Source of the DNA: Roseibium algicola
GTDB lineage: Bacteria > Pseudomonadota > Alphaproteobacteria > Rhizobiales > Stappiaceae
Direction of reading: 5' to 3'
DNA length: 64,000 nt
Assembly: GCF_001999245.1 (NCBI RefSeq)
Contig: NZ_CP019630.1
Location: forward strand, 2,596,501-2,660,500
The notes under the pieces are model-generated. The model searched no databases. It saw only the letters and a list, made by a program, of their open reading frames with translations, and had not been told where the DNA came from. This document shows positions 54,357-64,000 of the stretch, in pieces; positions within the stretch are counted from its first letter, which is position 1; each line of letters opens with the position of its first letter. The position numbers and the translations under genes were made by a program.

Positions 54357-56964
54357 TCACGATCCTTTGCGGTACCACGATAATCTTCTTCGGCGCCTTG
54401 CCTTCAAGAGCCTTCTTGACTGCGTCGAGGGCCAAGGTAGCCGCTTCGACCTCGTCTTTGGAAGCCTCTTTTGCAATCGTCAGTTCACCGCGTTTCTTTC
54501 CGTTGATCTGGATCGGGTAGGTGACGGTGTCGTCGGACAGCAGGGCCTCGTCGGCCTGCGGCCAGCTTGCTTCCGAAATCAGATTGTCGTGGCCGAGTGC
54601 AGACCAGCATTCTTCTGCCAGGTGCGGCATCATCGGAGCCATCATCTGCACGAGGTAGTCGGCTGCTTCACGTACGGCATATTCGGTGCCGGCATCGGCT
54701 TCGCCCTCGTTGAAGACCTTGCTGATGGTGTTGACCAGCTCATAGAGGCGGGCCACGGCCCGGTTGAAGCCGAGGCCTTCCAGATCGGCGGAAACGGCCG
54801 CCAGGGTCTTGTGGCTGGCCCGGCGCAGATCAAGCGCCTTGCCGTCGACTTCCGGTGCCTTGCCGCCACGAGGTTCGATCTTCTCGGCAATGTCGCCAAT
54901 CAGGCGCCAGACGCGCTGGACAAAACGCCAGGCACCTTGCACGCCGTCCTCGGTCCAGATCACGTCCCGCTCCGGCGGGCTGTCGGACAGCATGAACCAG
55001 CGGGCGGTATCGGCGCCGTAGGTGTCGATGATGTCGGTCGGATCGACAGTGTTCTTCTTCGACTTCGACATCTTCTCGATGGAGCCGATGGCAACGTCTT
55101 CACCGGTTTCGACAAGAACCGCGCGGCGCTTGCCGTCGACATCCTCGATACGGATTTCGGACGGGGCAATCCAGCGCCCGTTCGCACCTTCGCCGACGCG
55201 ATAGGTCTCGTGGGTGACCATGCCCTGTGTAAACAGGCCCTTGAACGGCTCCTTCAGATCAAGCGCACCGACCTTCTGCATCGCCCGCGTGAAGAAACGG
55301 GAATAGAGCAGGTGCAGGATGGCATGCTCGATACCGCCGATATACTGGTCCACCGGCAGCCAGCCGTTGGCGGCTTCCGGGTCGGTCGGCTGATCGCAGT
55401 CCGGCGCCGTGAAGCGGGCGAAGTACCAGGAACTGTCCACGAAGGTGTCCATGGTATCGGATTCGCGGCGGGCAGGCTTGCCGCATTTCGGGCAGGACGT
55501 GTTGCGCCAGGTCGGGTGACGGTCGAGCGGATTACCGGGCTTGTCGAAGTTGATGTCGTCCGGCAGCTGGACCGGCAGGTTCTCGTCCTTTTCCGGAACG
55601 ACGCCGCAATCGTCGCAATGAATGACCGGGATCGGGCAGCCCCAGTAGCGCTGACGCGAAATGCCCCAGTCGCGCAGGCGGTAATTCACCTGGCGTTCTG
55701 CCTGGGACGCGCCGTCGACGGTGATTTCTTCCAGCTTCTTGGCCACCGCTTCCTTGGCGTCCGGAATGGAAAGGCCGTTGAGGAAGTCGGAGTTGAAGAT
55801 GGTGCCGTCGTCGGTGAAAGCCTCGTCGGCTACATCAAAGGTTGCCGGATCGGCATCCTTCGGCAGCACGACGGGCGTGACAGGCAGGCCGTATTTGCGG
55901 GCGAAGTCCAGGTCGCGCTGGTCATGTGCCGGGCAGGCAAAGATGGCGCCGGTGCCATAGTCCATCAGGATGAAGTTGGCGACATACACCGGCAGCTCGA
56001 TGGAGGCATCCAGCGGGTGCTTGACGCGCAGACCGGTATCGAGGCCTTTTTTCTCTGCCTTTTCAATTGCTTCTTCGGATGTACCGACCCGGCGGCACTC
56101 TTCGATGAAGGCTTTCAGCTCCGGATTGCTTTCCGCCAGCTTGGTCGAGATTGGATGATCCGGCGACAGGCCCATGAAGGACGCACCGAACAGCGTGTCC
56201 GGACGGGTGGTGAAGATTTCCAGCGTCTTGTCGCCGGTGGGCGCAGCCTCGGTGAACTCGAAGCGCACACGCAGGCCTTCGGAGCGGCCGATCCAGTTCT
56301 TCTGCATCAGGCGCACCTTGTCCGGCCAGCGGTCGAGCGTGTCGATCGCCTCCAGCAGGTCTTCCGAGTAATCGGAAATCTTGAAGAACCATTGGGTCAA
56401 CTCGCGCTGCTCAACCAGAGCGCCGGAGCGCCAGCCGCGACCGTCGATCACCTGTTCGTTGGCCAGAACCGTCATGTCGACCGGGTCCCAGTTGACCTTG
56501 GCGTTCTTGCGGTAGACGAGGCCGGCCTCCAGGAACTTCAGGAACAGCCGCTGCTGCTGGGTGTAATAGGCGACGTCGCAAGTCGCGAATTCCCGGCTCC
56601 AGTCCAGCGACAGGCCCATGATCTTGAGCTGGTCGCGCATGGTGGCGATGTTTTCGTAGGTCCAGTCCTTGGGATGAACCTTGTTCTGCATGGCCGCGTT
56701 TTCCGCCGGCATGCCGAAAGCGTCCCAGCCCATCGGGTGCAGGACGTTGAAGCCCTTGGCGCGCTTGTAACGGGCAACAACATCGCCCATGGCGTAGTTG
56801 CGCACATGGCCCATGTGGATGCGGCCGGACGGATAGGGGAACATTTCAAGGACATAGTATTTGTCGCGGGGATCGTCGTTGTGGGTGACGAAGACGTCCT
56901 TGTCGTTCCAGACCTTTTGCCAGCGCGCTTCGACTTCGCGCGCATTGTACCGTTCCGTTGCCAT
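54343..56964 (-). CDS. leuS: Leucyl-tRNA synthetase
   Basis: The 873-residue class Ia synthetase has HMGH (residues 50-53, the HIGH box), the CP1 editing domain (with the conserved [11 protein letters not shown]), a Cys-rich zinc-type module (CDDCG to CPKCG) and the KMSKS loop [10 protein letters not shown] start at the ATG at 56964, which aligns with other alphaproteobacterial LeuS (MATERYN); an open GTG at 57033 adds 23 residues and is less likely. Confidence 0.97.
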   Translation of the reverse strand: MATERYNAREVEARWQKVWNDKDVFVTHNDDPRDKYYVLEMFPYPSGRIHMGHVRNYAMGDVVARYKRAKGFNVLHPMGWDAFGMPAENAAMQNKVHPKDWTYENIATMRDQLKIMGLSLDWSREFATCDVAYYTQQQRLFLKFLEAGLVYRKNAKVNWDPVDMTVLANEQVIDGRGWRSGALVEQRELTQWFFKISDYSEDLLEAIDTLDRWPDKVRLMQKNWIGRSEGLRVRFEFTEAAPTGDKTLEIFTTRPDTLFGASFMGLSPDHPISTKLAESNPELKAFIEECRRVGTSEEAIEKAEKKGLDTGLRVKHPLDASIELPVYVANFILMDYGTGAIFACPAHDQRDLDFARKYGLPVTPVVLPKDADPATFDVADEAFTDDGTIFNSDFLNGLSIPDAKEAVAKKLEEITVDGASQAERQVNYRLRDWGISRQRYWGCPIPVIHCDDCGVVPEKDENLPVQLPDDINFDKPGNPLDRHPTWRNTSCPKCGKPARRESDTMDTFVDSSWYFARFTAPDCDQPTDPEAANGWLPVDQYIGGIEHAILHLLYSRFFTRAMQKVGALDLKEPFKGLFTQGMVTHETYRVGEGANGRWIAPSEIRIEDVDGKRRAVLVETGEDVAIGSIEKMSKSKKNTVDPTDIIDTYGADTARWFMLSDSPPERDVIWTEDGVQGAWRFVQRVWRLIGDIAEKIEPRGGKAPEVDGKALDLRRASHKTLAAVSADLEGLGFNRAVARLYELVNTISKVFNEGEADAGTEYAVREAADYLVQMMAPMMPHLAEECWSALGHDNLISEASWPQADEALLSDDTVTYPIQINGKKRGELTIAKEASKDEVEAATLALDAVKKALEGKAPKKIIVVPQRIVNVVV

Positions 56965-57116
56965 CAAATGTGCCGTTTGTTCTTGCCGCCGGATCCGGCG
57001 GATTTCCTGAAAGATTGACTGCCGGACTGTCACCAGAAATCGCGTCCGGGGTCAACATGTGAGAAGAGATTGATCTTGCAGATGCCTGTTTATTTCGCAA
57101 CGCCGCATTCGTAAAG

Positions 57117-57857
57117 CTATCGGATGGCCGCTTCCGGCGTTGTTTCGGGATCAGGCGGGCTTGAAGCTTCCCAGATTTCCAACAGGCGCCGCCCGTCCGG
57201 GTGTTTCCTGCTGAACATGGGATACATGGGCACTTCGAGGAAGGTGGGGGAGTGAACGAGCAGGCTTGCTTCGTCACCCAGGAACACGGCCTTCCGGATC
57301 ATGCCGACTTCCGTGCTCTCCATATAGACATCGGCCCGTTCGTGCAGAAGCATCGACCAGGCAAGCTGTTCCGTCGACACATATTCAACAGTGACACCGG
57401 CAGCCTCCAGCATGTCTTCATACCAGTAGTTTCTGACCGCAACCACGGAGAGCCCTTCCTTGCGAAGATCATCGAAGCTCAGTGGCCCGATGCCGTCCGG
57501 AAACCGGTCTTTCTTGTAAAAATGTACGTAGGTTGCCAGTCCGACGGGTCGTTCGGGAAAATAGAATTCCTCGCTTCGTTCATCCGTGTAGGACCAGGAA
57601 AAGGTTGCCGCGTAAGTCCCGTTCCTGACCATCTGGTACGATCGCTGCCAGGGGAGAAAGTCGAATTTCGCCTGATGCCCGGCTTTTTCGATTACGCGCC
57701 TGACGATCTGGGTGTGGCTTCCGAAGCCCGGTGACTTCGCGCCAATAAAAGGCGGCCATTCGCCAACCGCGAACGTGAAGGTTTCACTCCGCGATGCAGG
57801 AACGTACAGAAAGCAGAACAACATCAGTATGCAGATAAATGAACCGAGTTGCCTCAC
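57117..57857 (-). CDS. Orphan periplasmic solute-binding protein (SBP_bac_3 type)
   Basis: The 246-residue protein has a signal peptide (cleaved near residue 24, after SRS) and the amino-acid-binding fold start FTFAVGEWPPFIGAKS. Two lobes follow (FDFLPWQRSYQMVRNGTYAATF and the VVAVRNYWYEDML region). No permease or ATPase gene is adjacent, so it may serve a distant transporter or a sensor, as do many YckB/GlnH-like orphans. Ligand unknown. Confidence 0.85.
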   Translation of the reverse strand: MRQLGSFICILMLFCFLYVPASRSETFTFAVGEWPPFIGAKSPGFGSHTQIVRRVIEKAGHQAKFDFLPWQRSYQMVRNGTYAATFSWSYTDERSEEFYFPERPVGLATYVHFYKKDRFPDGIGPLSFDDLRKEGLSVVAVRNYWYEDMLEAAGVTVEYVSTEQLAWSMLLHERADVYMESTEVGMIRKAVFLGDEASLLVHSPTFLEVPMYPMFSRKHPDGRRLLEIWEASSPPDPETTPEAAIR

Positions 57858-58081
57858 ACCGGGCCCTCCATCTTCATTTGATGCAAGCTGCGAGACACTA
57901 TCGGCAAACCTCTAGGAAAAGGTGAACCTGATTGAATACCTGGCGTGAAAATTCACCGGCTGTGCAGTCATGTCAGGTTGCTTGGGTCTTTGCAAAGACC
58001 ACTTGAGATCAAGGGGCGACCGGGCCTATGAGAAGGAACGCGCGATCCGGCAGAGCACCTGACAATTTGAAGGACCAACTG

Positions 58082-58753
58082 ATGACCTCCGCAGCAGACC
58101 GACTGGCAAACGTCCAGGCAGATATCAGAAGTGCCGAAGCCGAGTTCGGCAGGCCGGAAGGGTCGGTAACGTTGATTGCGGTTTCCAAGACCTTCGAAGC
58201 GGACGAGATCCGCCCGGTACTTGAGGCAGGTCAGCAGGTTTTCGGCGAAAACAGGGTGCAGGAAGCCATGCACAAGTGGCCGGGGCTTCGCGAGGACTTT
58301 GAAGGTATCGAATTGCATCTGATCGGCCCGCTGCAATCCAACAAGGCCAAGGAAGCGGTCGCGACCTTTGATGTCGTCCATACGGTTGACCGGCCGAAAA
58401 TCGCAAGGGCACTGAAAGCCGAGATGGAAAAGCAGGGCAGGGATCTGCCGTGTTTCATTCAGGTGAATACGGGTGAAGAGCCCCAGAAGGCAGGCATCGC
58501 ACCGAAGGATGTCGATGCCTTCGTGAAAGAGTGCAAGGAAGATGTCGGGCTCAACATTGTCGGCCTGATGTGCATTCCGCCGGTCGACGAAGCACCGGGC
58601 GAACATTTCGCGCTTCTGGAAAAAATCGCCGCCCGCAATGGCCTCGAGCAGCTATCCATGGGCATGTCTTCCGACTATCCGGTCGCGGTCGGCTTTGGGG
58701 CCACGCACGTGCGTGTCGGATCCGCCATCTTCGGCTCGCGCGACTACACCTGA
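58082..58753 (+). CDS. PLP homeostasis protein (YggS/PLPBP family)
   Basis: The 223-residue alanine-racemase-like barrel binds PLP through Lys36 in LIAVSKTF. FGENRVQEA, LHLIGPLQSNKAK, SMGMSSDYPVAVGFGATHVRVGSAIFG and the phosphate-loop Arg are all conserved. It has no racemase second domain. It balances B6 vitamers in other bacteria. I start at 58082, where AAGGA lies about 8 bases upstream. Confidence 0.95.
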   Translation: MTSAADRLANVQADIRSAEAEFGRPEGSVTLIAVSKTFEADEIRPVLEAGQQVFGENRVQEAMHKWPGLREDFEGIELHLIGPLQSNKAKEAVATFDVVHTVDRPKIARALKAEMEKQGRDLPCFIQVNTGEEPQKAGIAPKDVDAFVKECKEDVGLNIVGLMCIPPVDEAPGEHFALLEKIAARNGLEQLSMGMSSDYPVAVGFGATHVRVGSAIFGSRDYT

Positions 58754-59170
58754 TCAGAGCCTGCCGTTTCACGGAACGGCAATCAGACCGGGATTGGCAT
58801 TGCTTCGGTTTGCAGGACTGGTCGCGAACCGAAGCATGGATAGCCGTTTCAACCAGTTTGTTTCGAATTTATAAATAAAATCAAATAGATATTCAGACTG
58901 GTTTTTCCAGCGGAAGCCCCAGAACTGCCTAAAATCGTTAAAAATGACGGTAGTTTGACCGACCTGTGGCTGATCTCCATGGCGGAACACAACATTGCCG
59001 CGAAGGTTTCAAAGAGCTGCCCTTTGCCCGTCGCGATCGGCCCGCAGTGTTTGTCTCGTTCCGGTTCGACGGGTCGCAGGGGCCTGGCGAACGGACGGAA
59101 CGACAGGTGAGCCCAAAGCCGAATGGCACACGGGACACCTGACAAGACCCAAACCATTGGAGGTCATATC
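58754..59170. other. Intergenic region between yggS and the EF-hand gene
   Basis: These 417 bases contain a TGCCGTT-N6-AACGGCA hairpin (58762-58781) just after yggS, without a T tract, then an AT-rich stretch at about 58860-58960. No gene, tRNA or repeat family member is apparent. The promoter of the EF-hand gene should lie in the right part. Confidence 0.5.
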
Positions 59171-59401
59171 ATGTCCAAACGTCTTACTGCTGCTCTTCTG
59201 ATCGGTGCCTTTACCGCGTCTTCCGCAGCTCTTGCCCAGGGCATGTCGTTCGAGGCGGTGGATCTCGATCAGGACGGTTATGTCAGCTTCGAGGAAATCG
59301 CGGCAGCCGTCCCGACCCTTTCCGAAGATGCATTCAACGCGGCTGACAGCAATCAGGACAGCCTTCTGGATCCGGAAGAGTTCTCCTCCGTCCAGCCGTA
59401 A
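59171..59401 (+). CDS. Small exported EF-hand protein
   Basis: The 76-residue precursor has a signal peptide (SKRLTAALLIGAFTASSAAL, cleavage after AQA/AQG near residue 23) and two EF-hand loops: DLDQDGYVSFEE, canonical, and DSNQDSLLDPEE, in which the invariant Gly at position 6 is Ser. It is probably a periplasmic calcium-binding protein. GGAGG lies 7 bases before the chosen ATG; an upstream ATG at 59123 is rejected. Similar small proteins are common in marine alphaproteobacteria. Confidence 0.85.
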   Translation: MSKRLTAALLIGAFTASSAALAQGMSFEAVDLDQDGYVSFEEIAAAVPTLSEDAFNAADSNQDSLLDPEEFSSVQP

Positions 59402-59460
59402 CCGGGCTTCGGGCAATCAAACCCCCCGTCGGCTGCGTCAGCAGCCAGATTGCCCGAACA

Positions 59461-59503
59461 AGACCACCGTCGGTAAGGTCACGCCGGCGGTGGTTTTCCG
59501 TTT
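59461..59503 (+). terminator. Terminator-like hairpin after the EF-hand gene
   Basis: ACCACCG (59463-59469) pairs with CGGTGGT (59488-59494), and TTTTCCGTTTT follows. A second inverted pair TTCGGGCAATC/GATTGCCCGAA (59408-59458) lies just before it. Confidence 0.65.
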
Positions 59504-59560
59504 TGAAGGGGACTTCCGAATTTTTTCCGAAGAAATGAGCCAATCCGGCCGGGCCAGGCT

Positions 59561-61000
59561 TCAGTCCAGCCAGAAATCCGGCGTCAGGAGCAGGATACCT
59601 GCCAGGATTTCCAATCGACCGAGGATCATCTGAACCGCCAAGAACCATTTGGCGAGATCCGGCAGGGACTGGAACGTACCGGACGGACCAATGGTATCGC
59701 CAACGCCGGGACCGACATTCGCAAGGGCTGTGATGGAGGCGCTGAGCGCCGTCTCGAGATCAAGACCGAGCATCATGTAGACCAGCGAAAACGCCGCAAA
59801 AGCGCCCGCATAAAGAACGGCGAAGACAAGCACACCTTCCAGAACCGGATTTGACACGGCCCGTCCCTGGTATTTCGGCTCGACCACCCGGTGTGGTCGG
59901 ATCATCCGTCGGAACAGGCCCTGGATGTAACTGCCCAGAATTGCGATCCGGAACATCTTGAAGCCTCCGGACGTGGAGCCGCTGCAGCCGCCGAAGAACG
60001 TCAGCACGAAGAAAATCGCGATCACAGGCGGACCGAACTGCAGGTAGTCGTTGGCGGCATAGCCGGTGGTGGTGATCACCGAAACCACGTTGAAGACCGC
60101 GAATGTGAACATCTGGAAGGGCGTGTCATGTCCGATGAACCGCTCGAACAGGAACACGCTGATCGAAGCTGCGGCGACAATGGCAAGCAGCAGCATGATC
60201 TGGACGTCTTTTACCCAATGCCGTCGCTCGATACTCCGGATCAGATAGAGGAACGGCACGGCGGATCCCAGCATGAACACCGAGGCGACCCAGTAAACGG
60301 CGAGGCCGTCGAATTGGCCGAAGGACTGGTCGGACGTGGAGAAGCCTCCCGTCGAGACGGTCGTCATGGAATGGATCACCGCTTCGAAAAAGGTCATTCC
60401 ACACAGCAGGTAGAGCGTGGCGCAGGCAATCGACAGTCCGGCATAAAGGGCCAGCAGCCGGTAGACGAATGGGCCGACATGGCCATAGGGCTTGCTGGTA
60501 TTTTCAGACGATTCCAGCGCGAAGAGCTGGCTGCCACCAACGCGCAAACCCGGCAGAAGCCAGATCCCGATGGCAACCACGCCAATGCCGCCAACCCATT
60601 GCAGCAGCGCTCGCCACAGCAAAATGCCCGGCGGCAGAGTGTCGAGACCCGTCAGGATTGTCGAACCGGTTGTGGTCAGGCCGGAGGCGGTCTCGAAGAA
60701 GGCGTCGGTGAAGCTGATGCCGAGGCCGCTGAAGTAGAAGGGTACGGCGCCGGCGAAGGAGAAGGTGAACCAGGCGGCGTTGACGAACAGGATCGCTTCG
60801 CGAAAGTGGCTCGGCGGCTGTTCTCCCTGGAAAGCCATGGTCATGAGCAAGCCTGCGGTTCCAAGAACCAGGGCCGATACCAGAAAGACCTGCCAGTCCG
60901 AGTTTCTGGCGAACACATCCGCGATACCCGGAACGATCATCAGAACTGAAATCAGGATGAGCAATCGTCCGATTGGCAAAGCAATGGCGCGATAATTCAT
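59561..61000 (-). CDS. trkH: Trk-type potassium uptake protein TrkH
   Basis: The 479-residue membrane protein has the four pore-loop filters of the TrkH/KtrB fold, each with its Gly: TTTGS (109-113), STGGF, TTTGY and NVGPG. About ten hydrophobic segments surround them. It normally works with the NAD-binding TrkA, whose gene is not here. Length is typical. It is divergent from the TRAP genes across 252 bases. Confidence 0.95.
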   Translation of the reverse strand: MNYRAIALPIGRLLILISVLMIVPGIADVFARNSDWQVFLVSALVLGTAGLLMTMAFQGEQPPSHFREAILFVNAAWFTFSFAGAVPFYFSGLGISFTDAFFETASGLTTTGSTILTGLDTLPPGILLWRALLQWVGGIGVVAIGIWLLPGLRVGGSQLFALESSENTSKPYGHVGPFVYRLLALYAGLSIACATLYLLCGMTFFEAVIHSMTTVSTGGFSTSDQSFGQFDGLAVYWVASVFMLGSAVPFLYLIRSIERRHWVKDVQIMLLLAIVAAASISVFLFERFIGHDTPFQMFTFAVFNVVSVITTTGYAANDYLQFGPPVIAIFFVLTFFGGCSGSTSGGFKMFRIAILGSYIQGLFRRMIRPHRVVEPKYQGRAVSNPVLEGVLVFAVLYAGAFAAFSLVYMMLGLDLETALSASITALANVGPGVGDTIGPSGTFQSLPDLAKWFLAVQMILGRLEILAGILLLTPDFWLD

Positions 61001-61252
61001 AGACTGGACGTCCGCAACGGTCGGCTGTCAGGACAGCAGGCGTGTGTGTCAAAAGACAGTCGTTATCTGCCTGTGCACCGCAAAAAGCAAGGCCGTCGGG
61101 TTTTAGGCCTGCCAATCGCCTGGAATGACCGGCAGGGTAGCTGACCTGCGAGCGATCGGCAAAACTGCTTCTAAAACACACCTATACGCCAGTTCATGTT
61201 GACCGGACCGGGAGGCTTTGCCAGAGTGATTTCATAAATTTGGGAGGAAAAC

Positions 61253-62245
61253 ATGAAAGTACTTTCCTGGGCGCTTGGCGCGGCAATGGCGCTTGGCCTG
61301 GCAGCCGGTTCGGCACAAGCAGCAGACACAACCTTGCGCATTTCGCTGCAATTGCCTCTGACGAGCCACCTCGGCCAGAATCTGCAGCTCTTCAAGGAAG
61401 AAGTAGAGAAAAACTCCAACGGCGACATTGCCGTGGAGATCTACGATTCCGCTCAGCTCTACAAGGACAACGAAGTTCCGGCAGCCGTCGGCAGCGGCTC
61501 CATTGAAATGGGCGTTGCGTCGCTGACGCGTTATGTCGGCGACATTCCTGCCGTCGACGTTTTCTATCAGCCGTTCCTGTTCGACACGGAAGAAAAGGTT
61601 CGTGCGGCCGTAGCCAAGGGATCTCCCGTGCGTGGACCGCTGGATGAGGCAATCGCGGAAACCGGTTCCACCGTTCTGTGGTGGCAGGCTTATGGCGGCT
61701 CCATCATGCTGTCCAATGGCGGACCGCTGAAAACCCCGGAAGATCTGAAAGGCAAGAAGGTACGCGTCTTCGGCAAGACGCTTGGCGATTTTGTCACGGT
61801 TGCCGGGGGTGCGCCGACGCTGATTTCCGGTTCTGAACAGTATCTGGCCTACCAGCGCGGCACCGTGGATATCGGCATGACCGGTGTTTCCGGCGTGAAA
61901 TCCCGCAAGCTCTGGGAAGTCATGGACACGATCACCGTGACCAACAATGCGGATATCGAGTTCATCGTCGTGGTGAACACCGATTTCTGGAACGGCCTGC
62001 CGGACGAGCACAAGAAGATCATCGAGGCTGCTGCCCTCAAGGCGGAAGCCGATGTGCGGGATCGGATGTCCCAGATCGAAGCCGAAGCTTACGAGATTTC
62101 GGAACAGAACGGCATGACCATCTACACGCCGACCGCAGAAGAAATGACTGCCTGGAAAAGCGTAAGCCAGCCGGTCTACGACAACTTCGTCGAAAAAGCG
62201 GGCCCTCTCGGCAAGCAGGTACTCGAAGCCGCTCAGAAATTCTGA
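61253..62245 (+). CDS. dctP: TRAP transporter solute-binding protein DctP
   Basis: The 330-residue protein has a signal peptide (VLSWALGAAMALGLAAGSAQ, cleaved before ADTTLR) and the DctP fold with PLTSHLGQNLQLFKEEVEK, DSAQLYKDNE, GKKVRVFGKTLGDFV, and ERLTV-like long helix regions. The conserved Arg that pairs with a carboxylate ligand is in KKVRVFG. The ligand is probably an organic acid but cannot be specified. GGAGG lies about 7 bases before the ATG. Confidence 0.94.
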   Translation: MKVLSWALGAAMALGLAAGSAQAADTTLRISLQLPLTSHLGQNLQLFKEEVEKNSNGDIAVEIYDSAQLYKDNEVPAAVGSGSIEMGVASLTRYVGDIPAVDVFYQPFLFDTEEKVRAAVAKGSPVRGPLDEAIAETGSTVLWWQAYGGSIMLSNGGPLKTPEDLKGKKVRVFGKTLGDFVTVAGGAPTLISGSEQYLAYQRGTVDIGMTGVSGVKSRKLWEVMDTITVTNNADIEFIVVVNTDFWNGLPDEHKKIIEAAALKAEADVRDRMSQIEAEAYEISEQNGMTIYTPTAEEMTAWKSVSQPVYDNFVEKAGPLGKQVLEAAQKF

Positions 62246-62267
62246 CGGCCCACGGATCCTGAACGAC

Positions 62268-62358
62268 GGAAGCGGCCGCGGCCATGCTGGCCGCTTCCAG
62301 TCACGGATGCCGGAGTTCCGGTGTCTTTTCGCGGCCGGTTTTCACCGGCCGTCTTTTC
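62268..62358 (+). other. Two stem-loops between dctP and dctQ
   Basis: GGAAGCGGCC (62268-62277) pairs with GGCCGCTTCC (62289-62298), and CGGCCGGT (62332-62339) with ACCGGCCG (62344-62351), the latter followed by TCTTTTCCC. Such hairpins commonly lower the expression of the permeases relative to the binding protein, which is needed in excess. Confidence 0.65.
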
Positions 62359-62394
62359 CCGGCCTTGCCGATTGCTCGATCGACAGATGGTTTC

Positions 62395-62889
62395 ATGAAA
62401 GCCTTCTATTTTCTTCTTCAGGCCTTTGCCTGGATCGCCGCGCTGCTGTTCGTCGCCGTGGGCTGCATGCTCACGTATGAAGTTCTGGCCCGGTATCTTT
62501 TCGTTGCACCGACCATCTGGGCGTCGGAGTTGTCTCAGCTGTGCCTGATCTGGGGCACCATGCTTGCCATGCCATGGCTGTTGAAAGCCGGTCGGCACAT
62601 TGCGGTTGATGCGCTGACAGACCAGCTAAGCCCGGGCTGGCGCCGCGCCTGCCATGTGGTTGCCATGGGCTTTGTTGCGGTGTTCAGCATCCTGGTCGCC
62701 TGGAAGGGTGGCGGGATCTTCTACGATTCCTTCGAGCGAGGCCGCACCTCGGGCTCCATGCTGGACCTTCCCATGTGGATCTCCGAACTGTCCGTTCCGG
62801 TCGGGTTTGCGCTTCTGTTCGTGCAGGCCCTTATTGAGCTGGGCCAGAAGCCCAAGTCGGGCGATCATGAAGCGGTGGTGATGGAATGA
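62395..62889 (+). CDS. dctQ: TRAP transporter small permease DctQ
   Basis: The 164-residue protein has four membrane helices, with the DctQ motifs YEVLARYLFVAPTIWASELSQ and LPMWISELSVPVGFALLFVQAL. It forms the small membrane subunit with DctM. I start at 62395 because the N terminus there begins the first helix; the frame is open upstream through the hairpins. It overlaps dctM by 4 bases (ATGA). Confidence 0.92.
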   Translation: MKAFYFLLQAFAWIAALLFVAVGCMLTYEVLARYLFVAPTIWASELSQLCLIWGTMLAMPWLLKAGRHIAVDALTDQLSPGWRRACHVVAMGFVAVFSILVAWKGGGIFYDSFERGRTSGSMLDLPMWISELSVPVGFALLFVQALIELGQKPKSGDHEAVVME

Positions 62890-64000
62890 CGACGGTTCTC
62901 ATTCTCGCTTCGCTGTTCACCTTGTTGCTGATCCGCGTGCCGGTGGCGTTCGCGCTGGGCGGTCTCGGCCTTGGAATGCTCATTCTCGGTGGTTTCTCGC
63001 CGCTGATGGCGCCCCAAGCGATCCTGTCGACGCTGGATGGCTTCATTCTTCTAGCGGTACCGCTGTTCCTGCTGATGTCCAACATCCTGCTGAAGGGCGG
63101 GGTCGGGCGGGATCTCTTTGCCGCTGTTCATGCCTGGGTCGGTCACTGGCCGGGTGGACTGGCCGTCGCGACCATCCTGTCCTGCGCCATTTTCGCAGCC
63201 ATTTCCGGATCGTCGGTGGCAACGGCCGCCACCATCGGAACAGTTGCGATCCCGGAAATGATCCAGCGCGGCTACGAGCGGAAATTCGTCTACGGCCTGC
63301 TTGCCGCCGGTGGCACGCTCGGCATTCTGATCCCGCCATCTATCCCGATGATCGTCTATGGCTTCGTTACCGAACAATCGGTGATCGCGCTGTTCCTGGC
63401 GGGTGTTGGCCCGGGCCTTATGCTTGTGGTGTTCTTCATCGTTTTTTCCATGGTCTATGCCCGCTGGTTCGGCGGTTACACGCCGGAGCCGGCATCAAGC
63501 TGGGACGAGCGCATGCGGGCAACTGTGCGGGCATTTCCCTCGATCCTGTTGGCGCTAGTTGTTATCGGTGCCATCTACAGCGGCGCGGCGACACCGACGG
63601 AAGCCGCAGCCATCGGCTTTGCCGTGGCGCTGCTGATTACCGGGCCCATCCTGCGTACGCTTACCTGGCAGGGTCTGAAGGAAGCCGCGTTCGATGCCAT
63701 GGTGACGACCGTTGCCATCGTCTTGATCATTGCCGGGGCCAAGGTGTTCGGCAAGGCGATCACGCTTTACCGGATCCCGCAGGATATCTCGGTCTTCATC
63801 GGCCAGACCATCGATACGCCGCTCGCATTCATCATCGTGGTGTCGATCGTGCTTCTGATCATGGGGCTGGTGTTCGAGGCGCTGTCCATGGTGTTGATCA
63901 TGACGCCGGTGCTGCTGCCGGCAGCCATGGCATTGGGCTTCGATCCGATCTGGTTCGGCGTCTATATGGTCGTTATGGTGGAATGCGCCCTGATTACACC
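62886..64000 (+). CDS. dctM: TRAP transporter large permease DctM (partial, right edge)
   Basis: The frame starts at the ATG overlapping the dctQ stop and is open to the window edge, giving 371 codons of the usual 425 or so. DctM motifs are visible: LLIRVPVAFALGG, ISGSSVATAATIGTVAIPEM, GTLGILIPPSIPMIVYG, TEAAAIGFAVAL and EALSMVLIMTPVLLP. It is the Na+-driven 10-12 helix transport subunit. Confidence 0.93.
   Translation, partial: MTTVLILASLFTLLLIRVPVAFALGGLGLGMLILGGFSPLMAPQAILSTLDGFILLAVPLFLLMSNILLKGGVGRDLFAAVHAWVGHWPGGLAVATILSCAIFAAISGSSVATAATIGTVAIPEMIQRGYERKFVYGLLAAGGTLGILIPPSIPMIVYGFVTEQSVIALFLAGVGPGLMLVVFFIVFSMVYARWFGGYTPEPASSWDERMRATVRAFPSILLALVVIGAIYSGAATPTEAAAIGFAVALLITGPILRTLTWQGLKEAAFDAMVTTVAIVLIIAGAKVFGKAITLYRIPQDISVFIGQTIDTPLAFIIVVSIVLLIMGLVFEALSMVLIMTPVLLPAAMALGFDPIWFGVYMVVMVECALIT

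Noticed and set aside
54277..57018. A 913-codon open frame antisense to leuS
   Set aside because: It mirrors leuS codon by codon, has no protein motif and no ribosome site.
58762..58781. Terminator of yggS
   Set aside because: The TGCCGTT/AACGGCA hairpin has only 7 bp and no following T tract.

Overview
This 64 kb window is an ordinary-looking chromosomal segment of an alphaproteobacterium, most likely Hyphomicrobiales (Rhizobiales) and plausibly Stappiaceae (Roseibium/Labrenzia-like; the genus is inference). The placement rests on gene order and protein features: the hisB-DUF2628-hisH-DUF1330-hisA-hisF-hisE-coaA cluster, trpF-trpB-accompanying trpA-accD-folC, irr divergent from fabA-fabB-fabI, and the block dnaQ-coaE-aroE-maf-ppsR / hemE-hemJ-rho / mnmE-mnmG-rsmG-parA-parB / holA-lptE-leuS. 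No phage, IS element, CRISPR array, rRNA or tRNA was found.

Layout. 0-2.4 kb: the end of a chemotaxis receptor, a TetR regulator with a three-palindrome operator, a RidA-like gene and an alpha/beta hydrolase. 2.4-7.4 kb: the his operon with coaA (minus strand). 7.6-9.8 kb: an SDR, pyrF and a small exported protein. 10.1-12.7 kb: ornithine cyclodeaminase and arginase with a divergent Lrp-type regulator, an arginine/ornithine catabolic unit. 12.9-16.7 kb: an Ada-like AraC/methyltransferase fusion, an unknown exported protein and folC. 16.8-21.8 kb: accD, trpA, three small genes, trpB and trpF. 22-29.6 kb: a GIY-YIG protein bracketed by 54-bp direct repeats, maeB, mutS, an MFS transporter and a DUF2244 gene. 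29.6-34.5 kb: nth, a GNAT, irr and fabABI. 34.6-41.3 kb: an SH3 protein, a D-2-hydroxyacid dehydrogenase, an APH-type kinase, then dnaQ, coaE, aroE, maf and ppsR.

The most interesting part is 39-52 kb. The 424-bp gap between ppsR and hemE is the position of the Caulobacter-type chromosomal origin. It carries DnaA-box-like and two CtrA-box-like sequences beside an AT-rich stretch, and the core genes are transcribed away from it on both sides. Around it lie ten parS-like ParB sites (39.4-50.0 kb). Eight share one identical asymmetric 15-mer, and five of those sit in a 971-bp gene-free tract before mnmE, only a few kb from parAB. I read this as the replication origin plus centromere of the chromosome.

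52.7-57.0 kb holds holA-lptE-leuS. It is followed by an orphan periplasmic binding protein, a PLP-homeostasis protein (yggS), an EF-hand protein, trkH, and a DctP-DctQ-DctM TRAP transporter whose large permease runs off the right edge. Two families of palindromic intergenic repeats are scattered through the window.
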